The notes beneath the pieces were generated by a model. It ran no database searches and was not told the origin of the DNA. It saw nothing but the letters and a program-made list of their open reading frames with translations. A DNA stretch of 64,000 nt from Raphanus sativus (lineage: Eukaryota; Streptophyta; Magnoliopsida; Brassicales; Brassicaceae), in contig NC_079518.1 in NCBI RefSeq assembly GCF_000801105.2, positions 26,454,800 to 26,518,799 on the forward strand, read 5' to 3'. Both the position numbers and the translations under genes were made by a program. Position 1 is the stretch's first letter. Each line of letters starts with the position of its first letter. Positions 22,897-32,392 of the stretch are shown in pieces.

Positions 22897-23283
22897 TTTT
22901 ATTTTTAAAGCACTAAGTTTATGATTTATGTTAGTCTTCTAATTCCCAACCGAATTGTTGCTGTGAAATTTGTTTGCACTAATACGGCAACCCGAACTGG
23001 TTCAGTTAACTTCACTTTAGTATATATTTAAAATGAATATCATGAAAAAAATTTGACACAAAAAAATATTCAGAAGAAAACAAAAACTGTGGTAATCTAG
23101 TGGTTCCCACTTGAAAAAGAGTTGTCATGTGGGTTTAACTGTTTAAGACTATCCGATCAATTTTCTTCAAAACATGGACTAAAACTTATCTCAGCCACTC
23201 CCATTTTAGCCACTCAAAATAGTGTGCTTAGATCCCTTTAAAACCGATAAATAAATAACTCAATAACTACATTCAGCCTGAAG

Positions 23284-23480
23284 ATTAGTGGGTATTAAAA
23301 GTGGATCACATCCTCATTATAAAATTATATATTGCGTGAAAAATTCAACAAAAATGATACTTGAACAATAACAAGTCGTTGATTAGTGGGTGTTAAAAGT
23401 AGTTCACATCCTCACCATAAAAATATATATAGCGTGAAAAGATCAACCAAAATGATACTTGAACAATAACAAGTCGTTGA
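23284..23480. repeat. Two tandem copies of a 98-bp unit
   Basis: Copies at 23284-23381 and 23382-23480 share ATTAGTGGGT-TTAAAAGT, CACATCCTCA and AATGATACTTGAACAATAAC. No coding potential. The rest of 23036-24059 shows nothing else I can assign. Confidence 0.7.
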
Positions 23481-24059
23481 TATGCATTGCAAAAAGAAAA
23501 CCAGTTAATGTTAAAAGTAGGTGGTGCTAATAGAATTTAATCAGAATGGATAAATTTAATCACAAAGATGTTTCCCTGGGAATTGATATGTGTAGTCGTC
23601 CGTAATATTTTAGGTGTTCTTCTTTTGAGAGGAAACAGACAATGCTTTTGAAGCCGAAAGTTAAACCTTTTTTTTTTTCATGCAACTGCAAACCCTTTGA
23701 TGTGGAGGAGGATTAGAATGGAATGTGGATTATTGTGGATGGTTACTTTAATAACTAATCGATTTAAATCAAGTGTCAAAAAGAAGACACAACTAATAAC
23801 GGTTACTTGTGATTCACGACACACATCAATGGATCAATTTCTTTTTTTCTGACAAAAGTACAGAATTAGAATTTGTAACCATGAGTTTCTAGTTGGTCAT
23901 AATATCACTACCCAATGCCATCTCCACAATCTCATCTTTCTGACTAAGAAACTTCCTCGCATCTTTCAAGTGTTTGTATTGTTCTTCGATACCACGTTTA
24001 CATAACAAAGGAGCCCCAAAACCAATAATGTAAAGAGACAAGTTTCTTTTTGTTGGTTT

Positions 24060-24480
24060 TGTGTTGTTCACTGCAATTACATATTATAATTATTCAGATT
24101 ATCTTTATGCTTAGGCTCCCTTATCTTCTTCCTGATTTAACTGCTTTCAAGGAAGTAGATGCAAGTATGATCCAACATTTGTAACGCAAGATGCTTTTGA
24201 CTGTCCTGAATGGCTTGCTCTCCCCTTTCACGTCTTCAATCTCTAGCAGAAGAGGTATCCAGTGCCTTTGTACAGTCCTGTCCTATGTAAGCGAAAAAGA
24301 TCTTCTAAATTGGAAAATGGACGCATACTGAAAGTATTAAGCTCGATGGTATGACTCATTTGTTTGTCATATGAAACTTTGGCAGTACGATTTAGATGCT
24401 ATTAGTGATGAATTCTTATGAGTTTGTGCACGAATACATGAAAAAGCCTGAGTTTGTTGTACTCGCAAGTGATTACGTGT
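24060..24480 (+). repeat. Segmental repeat block R, copy 1
   Basis: This block matches 28540-28763 and 44160-44480: it shares CTCCCTTATCTTCTxCCTG, GATTTAACT, ATCCAACATTTGTAA, GATGCTTTTGACT, CCTTTCACGTCTTCAATCTC and, with 44160-44480, GAAACTTTGGCAGTACGAT. Short frames such as LPYLLPDLT and FDYPEWLAPLSRL (in the other copies) look protein-like but shift frame, so it may be the remnant of a coding gene. Family not recognised. Confidence 0.55.
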
Positions 24481-24978
24481 TGTGTTCATGACCATTGCCA
24501 TATGGTGAATCCAGTGGGTATTAAGTGGAGGCTTAGCATTATTTTGGAAGAATATACCTATTGACTCTTGGATGCCCAAAGTAGGGTAATACTATATATC
24601 TTCTATTTTATGCAAGGAGTTGGTAAAGGCTTAACCAGCAAATTACATTTAATGCTAGCCGAACTTGGTGTGTAAAGTTTCATTCAAAAACACAATAAGC
24701 TTTGTGTATAAGACTTTCAAATAACTGGATCTCTCTTTACGATTACAAAGGAAGAATTGGAAGTAGAGTTGTGTAATTAGAAGGTCCCCGAGGACAAAGA
24801 ACTCTGCTGCCAAGGATTGTATTTGTTCCATTCTTGAATCTTGTAGACCAATATTGTATACAAGAGAACAAAACATTTCGTACCTTTCAGTTTCATCCTT
24901 GTGGTGGATCTTCTACGCATCTTGGCATCCTTACGATAAGTGCTTTCATTCTTTGGAAGAGTTCGTTCCACTCCGATT

Positions 24979-25158
24979 TCAAAAGTTCAAAGCCTCAAGG
25001 ATATCAGCGGCTCCAGGAGGGTTTAAACCGCCTAGGCGAAGCAAAAGTCGAGCAATATCCATCCTTTGATCCCTAATCGCATCTTCCAGTCTTGTTCTTA
25101 CTCCGTCCAAACGAGAGAGACGAGAAGAGATTCGTGCGACGACGTTCTCGTTGGCCAT
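24979..25158 (-). pseudogene. Small unrecognised ORF, apparently frameshifted
   Basis: From the Met at 25158 the frame reads MANENVVARISSRLSRLDGV, then RTRLEDAIRDQRMDIARLLL and a GLNPPGAADILEA segment, stopping after 59 residues. Immediately downstream another frame continues plausibly (FELLKSEWNELFQRMKALI), as if one or two bases were lost near 24985. The composition (alternating charged and aliphatic residues) suggests an alpha-helical protein. I do not recognise it. It may be the first exon of a small gene, now broken. Confidence 0.35.
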
Positions 25159-25290
25159 TGATCGAAGAGTGATTTTCTTGATGAAGAGTTTTTGTGTTCG
25201 TTTTTGTTGTGGTGTGCATGGGATGAAGGTTTTAAAGACTAGCATATATAATGAGCGAGATTTCTTGTTTTTTTAATGAATAAAATAAAG

Positions 25291-25363
25291 TGGAGAAGTG
25301 GGGTATCGATCCCCATACCTCTCGCATGCTAAGCGAGCGCTCTACCATCTGAGCTACATCCCC
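25291..25363 (-). tRNA. tRNA-Ala (AGC anticodon)
   Basis: Read on the minus strand it starts GGGGATGTAGCTCAG, has the D-arm, the anticodon loop TTAGCAT with AGC, GGGGATCGATACCCC in the T-arm, and a discriminator A at 25291. The acceptor stem pairs except for position 6-67 (T opposite T), where my recollection of the usual plant tRNA-Ala is T-A. The outermost T-stem pair also differs from that recollection but remains paired. No intron, no encoded CCA. Fold otherwise complete; activity uncertain because of the acceptor mismatch. Confidence 0.9.
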
Positions 25364-25683
25364 TTTAATAAAAACTTAACTAAAAACGAGTGAGATTTCT
25401 CACGAGTGTTCTTGTTAAATGTTACTTTGATTAATATAAATTCAAATCACAGAAAAATATTTAACAATAATACTAGTTTTGTAATATATATATATCAATT
25501 AAATACCATTTATATAAATCTAACTTTATATTTTGACATTTTTGATGAATAAACCATTTAAACGATAGACATAGAGATAGTTTTTTGTTGGTATTGTCGT
25601 TTTGTTGTCGCTTAAAGAAACGAAACAAAACGCTGACACTTTCCATCTTAAAGAAACAAAACGACAATACCAAAAAAAAACTA

Positions 25684-26153
25684 GAAATCACCTATTTTTT
25701 GCTTGTTCTTACTCGTCACAAGTATGGGAGCATCTCACTAAGGGTATGATGGGAGAGGATTATACTAATGACTGGAGTGAAATTGTACAAATGATCTCAG
25801 AAGTGTCTATGGACAGGAAGAGATTATTTTGTCTACGATATTCATTTCAAGTCACGATGTACATGATTTAGAGGGAGAGAAACAAGCTCAAACATGGAGA
25901 TAAAAAACTTCCCATTGTTGCATTGAAGAAGATGATTGAGAAGGGAGTTAGAAACAAGCTGAGTATACTGAGATCAAAAGGGGTGAAGGGTATGGAGAGA
26001 AGTCTCCAGTATTGGTTTGAAACTAGAATGTAATTTCTGGTTTCTAGATTGTATAGAATCAAAAAGTTTATTCAAGTTAGTAGAGGAAGCACTTGATGTA
26101 AACAGGTTTTTTTGGTGAATAAAAATTTAACATTCATTCAAAAAAAAAAAAAA
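25684..26153 (+). mobile_element. 5'-truncated LINE with poly(A) tail
   Basis: The translation matches the C-terminal zinc-finger (zf-RVT) region of plant LINE reverse transcriptases: RNHLFFACSYSSQVWEHLTK at 25684-25740, then SEIVQMISEVSMDRKRLFCLR, and after a TAG in place of an expected Trp codon (25869), RERNKLKHGDKKLPIVALKK. The frame ends near 26031, followed by a 3' UTR and an A-run (26139-26153). The flanks ACCAAAAAAAAACTA (left) and AAAAAAAACTA (right) look like a target-site duplication. Only the last ~115 codons remain, so it is a dead copy. The paralogous locus at 28763 lacks it. Confidence 0.8.
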
Positions 26154-26320
26154 ACTAACGCTGCGCCGTCTGTCTATTAAATTAAGTCCTCTATGCCGTT
26201 TTCTCTTAAAAAAACCAGCACACATGTAATACAAACGGCACACATGTTTAAACTTTTACGATTCTAAAAAGCACTTTACCATTTCGCTCAAAAAATCCAG
26301 GGCTCAAAACTGAAAAGCCA

Positions 26321-26515
26321 ATGGAGAAGCCGAAGAAGAAGGAGATTCGATCAATGAGTGAGTTTCCAGATGAATTGCTGTTGAAGATGCTAAATCTTCT
26401 TCCTATTAAAGACGCCGTAGCCACGAGCGTCTTATCAAAACGATGGATATCTCTATTTAAAGAGATGAACGCATTCAGGTACGACGGCAGCACAATAGGC
26501 AGAGTGTACTGGTAA
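26321..26515 (+). pseudogene. 5' stub of an FBD F-box gene
   Basis: 65 codons almost identical to the start of the gene at 28937 (three or four residue differences, e.g. LFKEM for LWKEM and STIGR for DTVGR). It includes the whole F-box (SEFPDELLLKMLNLLPIKDA to VLSKRWISL) and then stops where a Helitron 3' end begins. About 160 bp of upstream sequence is also duplicated (26154-26320 versus 28771-28936). It is the surviving head of a copy whose remainder was lost or replaced. Confidence 0.8.
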
Positions 26516-26583
26516 AACATAATACATGTGTTAATAACTATTTGTAAAGCGATTATACCCGCATGTGCGGGTAAAACACCTAG
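26516..26583 (+). mobile_element. Helitron 3' terminus
   Basis: A CCCGCATGTGCGGG hairpin at 26549-26562 is followed by TAAAACACCTAG ending at 26583 and then T. No 5' TC end of the same family is visible nearby, and the sequence to its left is the F-box stub, so the stub may be cargo of this Helitron or a deletion may have joined them. Confidence 0.6.
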
Positions 26584-26866
26584 TATAATATTATTAAAAA
26601 TTAAAATTTAAGATCTTGCAATATAGTACATGTTAGAAACTATCAGAAGAGTCTTTGGAGTTCGTATAGAATAATATACATATCTAAATATTGAATATGC
26701 TTGACATCACAAAATAAAGTTTCAACTCTTATTTACAAATAAAAAAACTCTAAGTATTTTAAAATATAATAAAAATGAAAATAACATTTATTATAACATC
26801 TAAATTTTAAAATACTTATTTAAATCAAAAATAAAATTATACACATGGATCTAATAAGAATATAGT
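26584..26866. repeat. Segmental repeat block P, copy 1
   Basis: The sequence from ATAATATTATTAAAAATT to AAGAATATAGTA is repeated at 33543-33608 plus 35118-35341, where a retroposon splits it. AT-rich, non-coding; it includes GAGTCTTTGGAGTTCGTAT and CATTTATT-CATCTAAATT landmarks in both copies. Confidence 0.7.
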
Positions 26867-27111
26867 AAACCAAGAACATAAATCTGTTTTTTTTTCTTTT
26901 CCTTTTTGTTTTATCGATTAAGAATGGAAAAGGGAAAAACTGAAAAACATATTCCGAATAGGATTTACAATGTGAATTCAACTCTATAAAATCAAACACA
27001 ATTATACCGATAGAGAGAGTAGAGTCGTGAATCTGTGATAAAGTTAGATCTTTCATTGATTGTGTTTAGGGTTTCTTCTTTGATTTTGATAATCTGGCTA
27101 CTGTCAAAACA

Positions 27112-27900
27112 ATGGATGATAAAGTTAAAAAGAGAGATTTAATTTGTGAACTTCCAGATGAGTTGCTGTTGAAGATACTGTCTTCGCTTCCTAGTAAAGA
27201 TGCTGTAGCCACGAGTGTCTTGTCGAAACGGTGGCAATCTCTTTGGAAGGAGATGAAGACATTCAGATATGATGAGGAACTTCGATGTGGTAATGCTAGA
27301 ATTGCTTCTAAGCTTACGCTATTTATAAGTAGAAGATCAAGAGTAGAGATCTTGCAGCTCAAGCTGACCCCATGTTATGAAAAAACAATCATCAAACGTT
27401 TGGTTAACAATGCAGTTGCTCGCTCTTTGAGAGAGCTGAGAATTGAGATGGTTTACGATTCATTCGAGTTGCCTGAAAGCTTGTTTTCCTGTCCACAACT
27501 TGAAACCCTAATACTCCAGAAACTAAGCCTCGTGGATGTTCCACCTAATGCTGATTTGTCCAGCCTCAAACATCTCCACCTTTTATCAGTTAGGTTTTCA
27601 TACGACGAATCTGTGAAAACGCTTCTAAGCATATGTCCACGTCTTGAAGAATTGGTTGTGAGACGAAGCTCCTATACAAATGTGAAGATATTTGCCATCA
27701 ATGTCCCTACGCTGAGGAGTTTGTCTGTCGATAATTCGTCTGGGAAATCTAGGCCTAAAGGTGTCCACGGGTTTGAGATTAATGCACCTTCTTTGAGGTG
27801 TTTTAGCATTAGGGATAGCTTCAGCAACTATTTACGGTTTAGAAATATGCCAAAGCTGGTCAAGTCTACTGTCAACGTTGTTTGTGACATTATGATATGA
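27112..27900 (+). CDS. FBD-type F-box protein, truncated copy A
   Basis: An intronless frame of 262 residues. The F-box is at about 10-48 (ELPDELLLKILSSLPSKDAV, then VLSKRWQSLW); leucine-rich repeat-like segments follow (e.g. LETLILQKLSLVDVP, LHLLSVRF, VPTLRSLSVDN). F-box proteins are substrate receptors of SCF ubiquitin ligases, docking to SKP1/ASK through the F-box. Compared with the full-length gene at 28937, this copy ends at VVCDIMI, exactly where that gene continues VVCESQPELF, so it lacks the last LRR part, two introns and the FBD domain. It shares the same end with copy A' (42744-43532), about 93% identical in protein. It may be expressed as a short F-box/LRR protein or be decaying. 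Immediately upstream is a TTTAGGGTTTCTTC leader. Confidence 0.8.
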   Translation: MDDKVKKRDLICELPDELLLKILSSLPSKDAVATSVLSKRWQSLWKEMKTFRYDEELRCGNARIASKLTLFISRRSRVEILQLKLTPCYEKTIIKRLVNNAVARSLRELRIEMVYDSFELPESLFSCPQLETLILQKLSLVDVPPNADLSSLKHLHLLSVRFSYDESVKTLLSICPRLEELVVRRSSYTNVKIFAINVPTLRSLSVDNSSGKSRPKGVHGFEINAPSLRCFSIRDSFSNYLRFRNMPKLVKSTVNVVCDIMI

Positions 27901-28539
27901 ACCTTTTTAAATATGGTAGGTTAAGTTTTCTCTCAATCCTAATCTCTTTCAGGTATTAGAGTTATTTTTTGAAAATTATTTTCTTATTAACTGATTCAAA
28001 CAAGTTTTACCTTCAAAAGTATACTATAAAGGTACAGTGAACCACATTATTATGTCAAGATCGAATCCAAAAAGACGAAAGTTACATTACAAATCTAGAA
28101 GAAAAGAGTAGAGTTAAGACGTAAAAGAGCTTCGTTTGTTTACTAAACGAAAGTTACATTACATTACATTACTTTCTTGTTAAGCTAATAAACAAAGACG
28201 TTCCATTACTAAAGCTAAACAAGAAAGTAACTTGCAAAAAGTAAGAACGATCTCAGGAAATCTCAACAACAAATATTGACAGAAAATGTATCAAGGACCG
28301 TTATTAAATCATTAGACTAGATTAACAAGTTTGCGAGGTGTCCGAAACTTCTAAGTTCTAACAATCAATTCCCGTAAGCTAAGAGTAGCTCATATGTTTT
28401 AATTAGATTTTTTTTTTATAAATCGAATTGTATAAGATGTTAGCTTTAATATTTGTCCTTTTTTGGTTGGTCATTGACGGACAAGTACGAGTTCGGGAAT
28501 GGTTACACTCTCCGTTTTGGTATGAATTGAGTTTTGTGT
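27901..28539. repeat. 3' flank of F-box copy A, duplicated after copy A'
   Basis: This AT-rich flank recurs, with small indels, at 43533-44159 (landmarks: TTAAGTTTT-TCTCAATCC, CATTATTATGTCAAGATCG, AGGAAATCTCAACAAC, TTTTGGTTGGTCATTGA). The 27.9 kb copy has a short internal repeat GTTACATTACATTACATTAC. No gene seen. Confidence 0.7.
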
Positions 28540-28763
28540 TGGTTCGCTGCAATTACATATACTAACAATTCAGATTATCTCTATGCTGAAGCTCCCTTAT
28601 CTTCTGCCTGATTTAACTCCTTTTAAAGAATTAGATGCAACTAGGATCCAACATTTGTAAGGCAAGCTAGATGCTTTTGACTATCCTGAATGGCTTGCTC
28701 CCCTTTCACGTCTTCAATCTCTAGCAAAAGAGGTATCCAATGGACCGGTGCCTTTGTACCAAC
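28540..28763 (+). repeat. Segmental repeat block R, copy 2
   Basis: A shorter copy of the block at 24060-24480 and 44160-44480, ending abruptly after CCTTTGTAC at 28763, where the duplicated F-box upstream region begins. It lies between F-box copies A and B. Confidence 0.65.
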
Positions 28764-28936
28764 AAAAAACTAACGCTGCGCCGTCTGTCTATTAAATTAA
28801 GTTCTCTATGCCGTTTTCCCTTTAAAAAACCAGCACACATGTAATACAAAACGGCACACATGTTTAAACTTTACTATTCTAAAAAAGCACTTTACCATTT
28901 CGCTCAAAAAATCTAGGGCTCAAAACTGAAAAGCCA

Positions 28937-30346
28937 ATGGAGAAGCCGAAGAAGAAGGAGATTCGATCAATGAGTGAGTTTCCAGATGAATTGCTGTTGA
29001 AGATGCTAAATCTTCTTCCTACTAAAGACGCCGTGGCCACGAGCGTCTTATCAAAACGATGGATATCACTCTGGAAAGAGATGAACGCATTCAGGTACGA
29101 CGGCGACACAGTAGGCAGAGTGTACTGGGGATTCGCACTGTTCATCACCAAGCTCTTAAACCTAGATAGCTTGGATCTCAAGATCAGCCCCTACTCTACG
29201 AACAAATACATCAACTATCTGGTCAACATCGCGGTCGCTCGATCTCTACGAAAGCTCAGAGTCGAAATGGTTTGCGGCTCCTTTGAGTTCCCCAAAAGCT
29301 TGTTTATTCACTCGAATCTCGAGACGGTTATACTCGAGAAGGTGACTCTGGAGGATCCTCCGCTCGATGCTCGCTTTGTTTGCCTCAAAAGTCTCCACCT
29401 TTTGTCGGTTAGATTCTCGAGCGACGAGTCTGTGGAAACGCTTTTGAGTAGATGTCCTGTTCTTGAAGATTTGGTGGTGAGGAGAAGCTCGTTTACTAAT
29501 GTGATGGTGTTCACTATTGATGTGCCTACGCTTAGGAGTTTGTGTGTTGATAACTCTGTTGGAGAGTCTCGCCCTGAAGGTGTTCATGGGTTTGTTATTA
29601 GAACACCGTTATTGAGATGGTTCAGTATTAAGGATCGGTTTAGTAATTATTTACGGTTTGAAGATATGCCTGAGCTGGTTAAGGCGAGTGTTAGTGTTGT
29701 TTGTGAGTCCCAACCTGAACTGTTTCTTGGGTCTCTTGCCTCCACTCAGTATCTTTCTCTGTGTTCTCAGGTATACAAGAAAAAAAAATTGTCTTTTTAA
29801 TTTTTGGTAAAATATCTAACTCTCTCTTCTCTGTGTTCTGCTTTGATTGCAGACTACGTATCCTCCTGACGGTACTTCCTTCCTCTCTCTTGAACACCTG
29901 GAGCTGTGTTCATGCTCTTCAGAGTGGTGGAATCTACTTACCCTTATACTCAATGATGCTCCGAGGCTTCGAGTTCTTAAGCTCAATTTGGTATGTGGTT
30001 TTCCTTTTCTTTTGTATTGTGTCTCCACTTTTATTGTATAAAAATCACTAACAGAATGTATGTTATCTCTATCCTATAGTTTCAGGAGCACTGTGTCCAA
30101 CACGACGGGATGGTTTCATGGAACAAACCAAGTTTTGTTCCTGAATGTTTGTCATCTCATCTTGAGATCTTTGAGTGGAGACAGTACAAGGGCACAGAGA
30201 CAGAGAGAGAAGCGGCAAAGTACATTCTAGCCAATGGGAGTCATCTAAAGAAGGCAGCTTTTTACTCAGAATCGGCAGAGAAGCAGGGGATGTTGAAGGA
30301 ATTGGAATGTGTGGCCAGAGATTCTTGCACGTTTGTGTTTGAGTAA
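28937..30346 (+). CDS. FBD/F-box/LRR protein, full-length, three exons
   Basis: Exons are 28937-29770, 29853-29990 and 30080-30346, all GT-AG with phase 0, giving 412 residues, normal for plant FBD F-box proteins. F-box at about 12-50 (SEFPDELLLKMLNLLPTKDA, VLSKRWISLWKEM), LRR-like repeats through the middle (LETVILEKVTLEDPP, LHLLSVRFSSDESVETLL, VPTLRSLCVDN), and a C-terminal FBD domain coded by exons 2-3 (around CLSSHLEIFEWRQYKGTETE, then AKYILANGSHLKKAAFYSES). It would act as an SCF substrate receptor in cytosol or nucleus; substrate unknown. This is the only complete member of the local cluster. The 5' 195 bp and ~165 bp of promoter are duplicated at 26154-26515. Confidence 0.9.
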
Positions 30347-30518
30347 GCGCTTCAGCTGGTAATAACTTGGAATGATGTGTCTAATATTAAATTTAGAGAA
30401 GAATGATAACAAATGAATGTGGTAAATTAATTACCTTTTGATGCGATGTAATATCTAACCTTCCTTTTTCCTTAGCCTTCCCTGTAAAATAATAACTCGG
30501 AATGTTATGTCTTATTTC

Positions 30519-30543
30519 TTCTTCTTCTTCTTCTTCTTCTTCT
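30519..30543. repeat. (TTC)n microsatellite in the F-box 3' flank
   Basis: About eight TTC/TCT triplets in a row, 170 bp downstream of the FBD stop codon. Confidence 0.8.
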
Positions 30544-30856
30544 ATGGTTCTCTATCTTATATATCAACAAAATGAAAAAAATTACTTAAAGAATGATCAC
30601 ATTAATGGTAAAATGTTTTCTGCATGACCTTGATTAAGAGCCTGCGCCAGACTGGTTCAGTCTTGTAGGTGGTTCATCTTCCTTACACGGCAAGGGTGAG
30701 GATTTGATCAAGTCCTATTTATTTAGTATCATCATCACACAACAAACACTCTCTGCAGAATTTAGACCTTTCCTTGTTGGTCACAATCATCACACAACCA
30801 AAACACTTGTATTTGTCAGCCAGCCACTCATGTACTCCACCTCCAGTTCTTCAAAA

Positions 30857-31040
30857 TTATTTAGTGTTGTCTTCTTCTTCCTTGTTCAGGTGCTTCATCA
30901 GAGTTTCAACCATTGAACTATACTTCATCACATATCTGTTGATATCAAGACACTTTGGAAGCTCAACAGAAGACTTGTGAAGCACGTCTTTGATATTACC
31001 GCACAGAGTTTCAGTTTCTGCGACGCACATGTATGGAGCT
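30857..31040 (-). pseudogene. Unrecognised coding-like fragment
   Basis: On the minus strand a clear frame reads APYMCVAETETLCGNIKDVL, then HKSSVELPKCLDINRYVMKY and SSMVETLMKHLNKEEEDNTK, ending in TAA at 30859-30857. Composition and length (~60 codons, Lys/Glu tail) look like the last exon of a real protein, but the family is not recognised and I see no upstream exon. It may be a stranded gene piece. Confidence 0.35.
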
Positions 31041-31925
31041 TAAAACAGATTGGTGGCGATTGACTCTGCTCTTGAGGTTTGATGTGGTTTCTTGTTCATG
31101 GACCAGCATGTCGGTACACACATACGAGAGTAATCGTTTTTATGGTTTTGTGAAACTACTTAGCGAACCGGTGTTGGATTGAGAACCTGGTTTATATTAA
31201 GTTAAAATAGAATTAAATTAAGAGATAGAACACCAATTCGGACCCAGTATACATGGTAGAGACTCGGCATGAAGAGAGAGTCCCACCAGGGTTCGAGCAA
31301 GATATTGGTACAGACCCGAGAGAAGGAAAATAAGTTTCGCTTCTCCCTCTGGCGCGAGTGATTTCGCGGGAGGTTGATTACAGAGGAGAGTTCTGATCAA
31401 ACTGTTGCCTCTGTTCCCAGATCTTCCCTGAAGTGAATGATCTGTGGTCGGGATTCGCTATCCTAGACAATCATGCTGTCTGAGTTTGGTAGCTGATATA
31501 AGGTAATCTTAATTACCTTTCTTTTTTCTATTGCTTTTTTATTTATTGATTTAAACATCTGATATGAAAAATCGATATAATTCAACCTAAATTAAAAAAA
31601 TGCTGACATTACAAAATTAACCCAAATTTTTGTTTGTAATGATATTCTATATACTTTTTACAACATTTATTTCAAGAAGAAACTGTGACGACCTAGTTGA
31701 ATTCTCGCAATCCCTGTAAAGATCCGAAATATATATTACCAGATTCCGGTGAAGATCCTTCGTGTGAGAAACGTAAACTAAAGAAACCTTCACATTCTCC
31801 TCTTATCTATGATGTTCTCGACGCTTCATCAAATCTCCGGCCCTTAAACACGTAGAAACCTCAAGAAGAGATTGATTTTCCCCGTAATATATGTACTTTT
31901 ATAAATATTAAATAAAATAAAATAT
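31041..31925. other. Intergenic region without assignable gene
   Basis: Includes GAGACTCGGCATGAAG (31240) and related words also present near 50270 (AAGACTCGGCATAAAG), so part of 31205-31400 belongs to a dispersed repeat. 31690-31880 has CG content like a gene leader but no frame I can support. Confidence 0.3.
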
Positions 31926-32392
31926 GGTATTCTTGTTTCTTTCTCGCCAAGTTCCTTAAAAGGTTTGTGGAACACTGATGATGGTATCAAAAGGTTTGTG
32001 GCTTGTGTGATTTTTTCATATTTTAAATAAGTTATCAGTTGATAATTAATGACTTGTTTGATTATTTACAGAGCTTACGTTTATGTCATTGGGGAAGACG
32101 ATGTGGAGAAGGTGCTCGAATTTAGTGGACGTTCTGTGGGAGGATTCAACATTGTAGTTACCGAGGTTTTGCCACACCAACCGATCATGATTGACTTCTC
32201 TCCCGAAAGTAAGTTAATTTGGTTCTTGATTCTTTTTTTTGAACACATTTGGTTCTTGATTTTATTTTATCAACTTTAAACGCCTTTCATTCGTTCATTC
32301 ATTCATTCGTCTGTTTGTTTGTTTTAGGTAACATGTCTCTCTTCGTTCGCTTGGCTGAGGAGGAGAGGAAGGAGAAGGAGACTACAGAGTAA
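31926..32392 (+). pseudogene. C-terminal part of an RRM-like gene (three exon pieces)
   Basis: Exon-like pieces 31926-31993, 32072-32208 and 32328-32392 join in frame through GT-AG sites. They read GILVSFSPSSLKGLWNTDDG..., RAYVYVIGEDDVEKVLEFSG, GGFNIVVTEVLP and a short acidic/basic tail ending KETTE. The RAYVYVIGEDDVEKVLEF...VGGFNIVV stretch resembles the second half (RNP1, helix 2, strand 4) of an RNA recognition motif as in nucleolin-like plant proteins. No in-frame ATG or upstream exon is visible, and a stop lies just upstream of the first piece. Either the 5' exons are lost or this is a gene fragment. A small RRM family adjoins Y14 in Arabidopsis, from memory. Confidence 0.45.

Larger units (their letters stand above)
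18880..23035. repeat. ~145-bp tandem duplication split by Helitron insertions
   Basis: Copy 1 (18880-19025) and copy 2 (19028-19039 plus 22897-23035) share TTTCTTGCTTTTATTT, TATTTTTAAAG-ACTAA, GTTTATGATTTATGTTA, CCGAATTGTTGCTGT and CAACCCGAACTGGTTCAG. Copy 2 is interrupted after GCTTTTA by everything from 19040 to 22896. A tandem duplication therefore came first and Helitrons then inserted in the second copy. Confidence 0.65.

Noticed and set aside
23095..23150. SINE-like sequence (ATCTAGTGGTTCCCACTTG ... GTGGGTTTAAC)
   Set aside because: Box-like words are present but spacing and B box are poor.
23889..24071. 60-residue minus-strand ORF (KHLKDARKFLSQKDEIVEMA)
   Set aside because: Protein-like in part, but short, unrecognised and next to a duplicated block; not enough to call a gene.
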